This document shows, one piece after another, positions 58,666 to 59,363 of a DNA stretch of 59,363 bases. Source of the stretch: Actinomycetes bacterium. GTDB lineage: Bacteria; Actinomycetota; Acidimicrobiia; Acidimicrobiales; CADCSY01. The number at the start of each line of letters is the position of its first letter. The first letter of the stretch is position 1. Location: contig JAODBP010000226.1 of the NCBI GenBank assembly GCA_025464025.1, positions 1 to 59,363 on the forward strand, written 5' to 3'. Both the position numbers and the translations under genes were made by a program. The notes below the pieces were generated by a model. The model was not told where the DNA came from. It searched no databases and saw only the letters and a list, made by a program, of their open reading frames with translations.

Positions 58666-58945
58666 GCACGTCGAGCCCTCAAACCACAGAGCCCACACAC
58701 GGGGAACCCCCAACAGGCCAAGATGCGAAAGGGCAGACCGCACCACGCTGCCGATCACGCCTGCAACGCCCAAGCCCTTACCTTCGCAAGGCCCTGGCAT
58801 CCGTTCGGTGCTGCTGGCGAGTGTTACGAAGTGCGGTTCGGTCCGTCAGTTCGTCCGTCCAAGCCGCTAGGAGCCGTTCTGCAGTAGAGCGGCCTACCCC
58901 GCCGGCGGAGCTACCAGAAGGCGCCCGTCGGGGGTCATCGCAGCA
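58666..58945. other. Intergenic region containing repeat copy B
   Basis: No gene seen. Bases 58781-58900 are repeat copy B; the rest shows no clear feature. Confidence 0.4.
58781..58900. repeat. Repeat copy B (imperfect match of 56181-56301)
   Basis: Begins CCTTCGCAAGG and has GTGCGGTTC, CGTCCGTCCAAG and AGTAGAGCGG in the same order as copy A. No tRNA sequence precedes it. Confidence 0.6.
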
Positions 58946-59363
58946 CTACACGTCCTGGGGTCCGACATCCTCGATGAAGGCGAGGTGCTCGAGAATGCGC
59001 ACGAGCGCGGGCAGGCTCGACCGGTCGGCAGAGGACAGCGCATCGATGCGATCCCCGAGCCAGGCCGTCCGTCGCGACCGGTTGAGCTGGATCTGCGTCC
59101 GCCCGCTTCCGCTGACCTGAATTCGACGGACCCTCCTGTCGACGGGATCTGGCAAGCGCTCCACGAGGCCCAGGGCGACCAACCGATCTACGACGCTCGT
59201 CACGGTGGGAGGTGCAACTCGTTCGAAGGCTGCCAGCTCGCCATGGGTGAGCGGGCCACGCCGTTCGATGGTCGAGAGGGTTGCGGCGAGGGTTGGCGTC
59301 AGGTCGCTCGCGTCCTGCTGGCGAAGCAGCCGTGCGAGCCGGACGACAGAGTGACGGAGTCGG
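58946..59363 (-). CDS. MarR family transcriptional regulator, partial
   Basis: Runs off the right edge; the start is not in the window. About 138 residues are visible: LRHSVVRLARLLRQQ near the edge, PLTHGELAAFERVAPPTVTSVVDRLVALGLVERLPDPVDRR for the winged helix and wing, then the dimerisation helices. Unlike the MarR at 37591 it is not close to a GTCAAC site. Confidence 0.85.
   Translation of the reverse strand, partial: RLRHSVVRLARLLRQQDASDLTPTLAATLSTIERRGPLTHGELAAFERVAPPTVTSVVDRLVALGLVERLPDPVDRRVRRIQVSGSGRTQIQLNRSRRTAWLGDRIDALSSADRSSLPALVRILEHLAFIEDVGPQDV

Noticed and set aside
1..59363. CRISPR array, rRNA genes or complete insertion sequences
   Set aside because: No regularly spaced repeats, no rRNA sequence and no transposase were seen on either strand.

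Overview
The window is high-GC DNA from an actinobacterium. Reasons are the F420-type luciferase-like oxidoreductases, many GTG starts, ATGA/GTGA gene overlaps and several leaderless promoters. An Acidimicrobiia or Mycobacteriales-like host fits, but no marker gene fixes the genus. About 56 kb is one dense catabolic region and the last 3 kb is different in character.

Bases 1-55974 hold about 45 genes for CoA-linked breakdown of an unidentified, probably cyclic or branched, organic acid. By family there are nine ACMSD-like amidohydrolases (decarboxylase/hydrolase fold), eight short-chain dehydrogenases, five luciferase-like oxidoreductases (one cut by the left edge), five enoyl-CoA hydratase/isomerases, three MmgE/PrpD proteins, three SnoaL-like proteins plus one remnant, two CoA-transferases (one a tandem fusion), two acyl-CoA dehydrogenases, an acyl-CoA ligase, an acetyl-CoA acyltransferase, an Ltp-type thiolase with its DUF35 partner, an aldehyde and a zinc alcohol dehydrogenase, an APH-like kinase, an MFS exporter, RibBA, a CapA-like protein, and a TetR and a MarR regulator. 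Several families occur as close paralogues in repeated cassettes (amidohydrolase-SDR-PrpD, PrpD-SDR, amidohydrolase-SnoaL-amidohydrolase).

The main signal not explained by the genes is an 18-bp palindrome, GTCAAC-N6-GTTGAC, found 18 times by eye, almost always between genes and usually in divergent promoters. One half-site usually doubles as the -35 box, with a plausible -10 box 16-18 bp downstream and sometimes a start codon only 6-9 bp beyond that. This looks like one repressor-controlled regulon with about 20 promoters, including ribBA, a CapA-like gene and several unknown genes. The regulator is not proven; the TetR gene at 15997-16656 and the MarR gene at 37591-38073 each sit directly upstream of an operator-bearing gene.

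From about 56100 the context changes. A tRNA-Gly(GCC) 3' end, from anticodon loop to CCA and followed by its own terminator hairpin, lies on the minus strand without a 5' half. It abuts an approximately 120-bp sequence that recurs imperfectly at 58781. Between the two copies are a self-regulating TetR gene, two small unknown genes and a partner-switching-like set with a frameshifted STAS gene. This looks like the edge of an integrated element whose body lies to the right. A MarR gene runs off the right edge.
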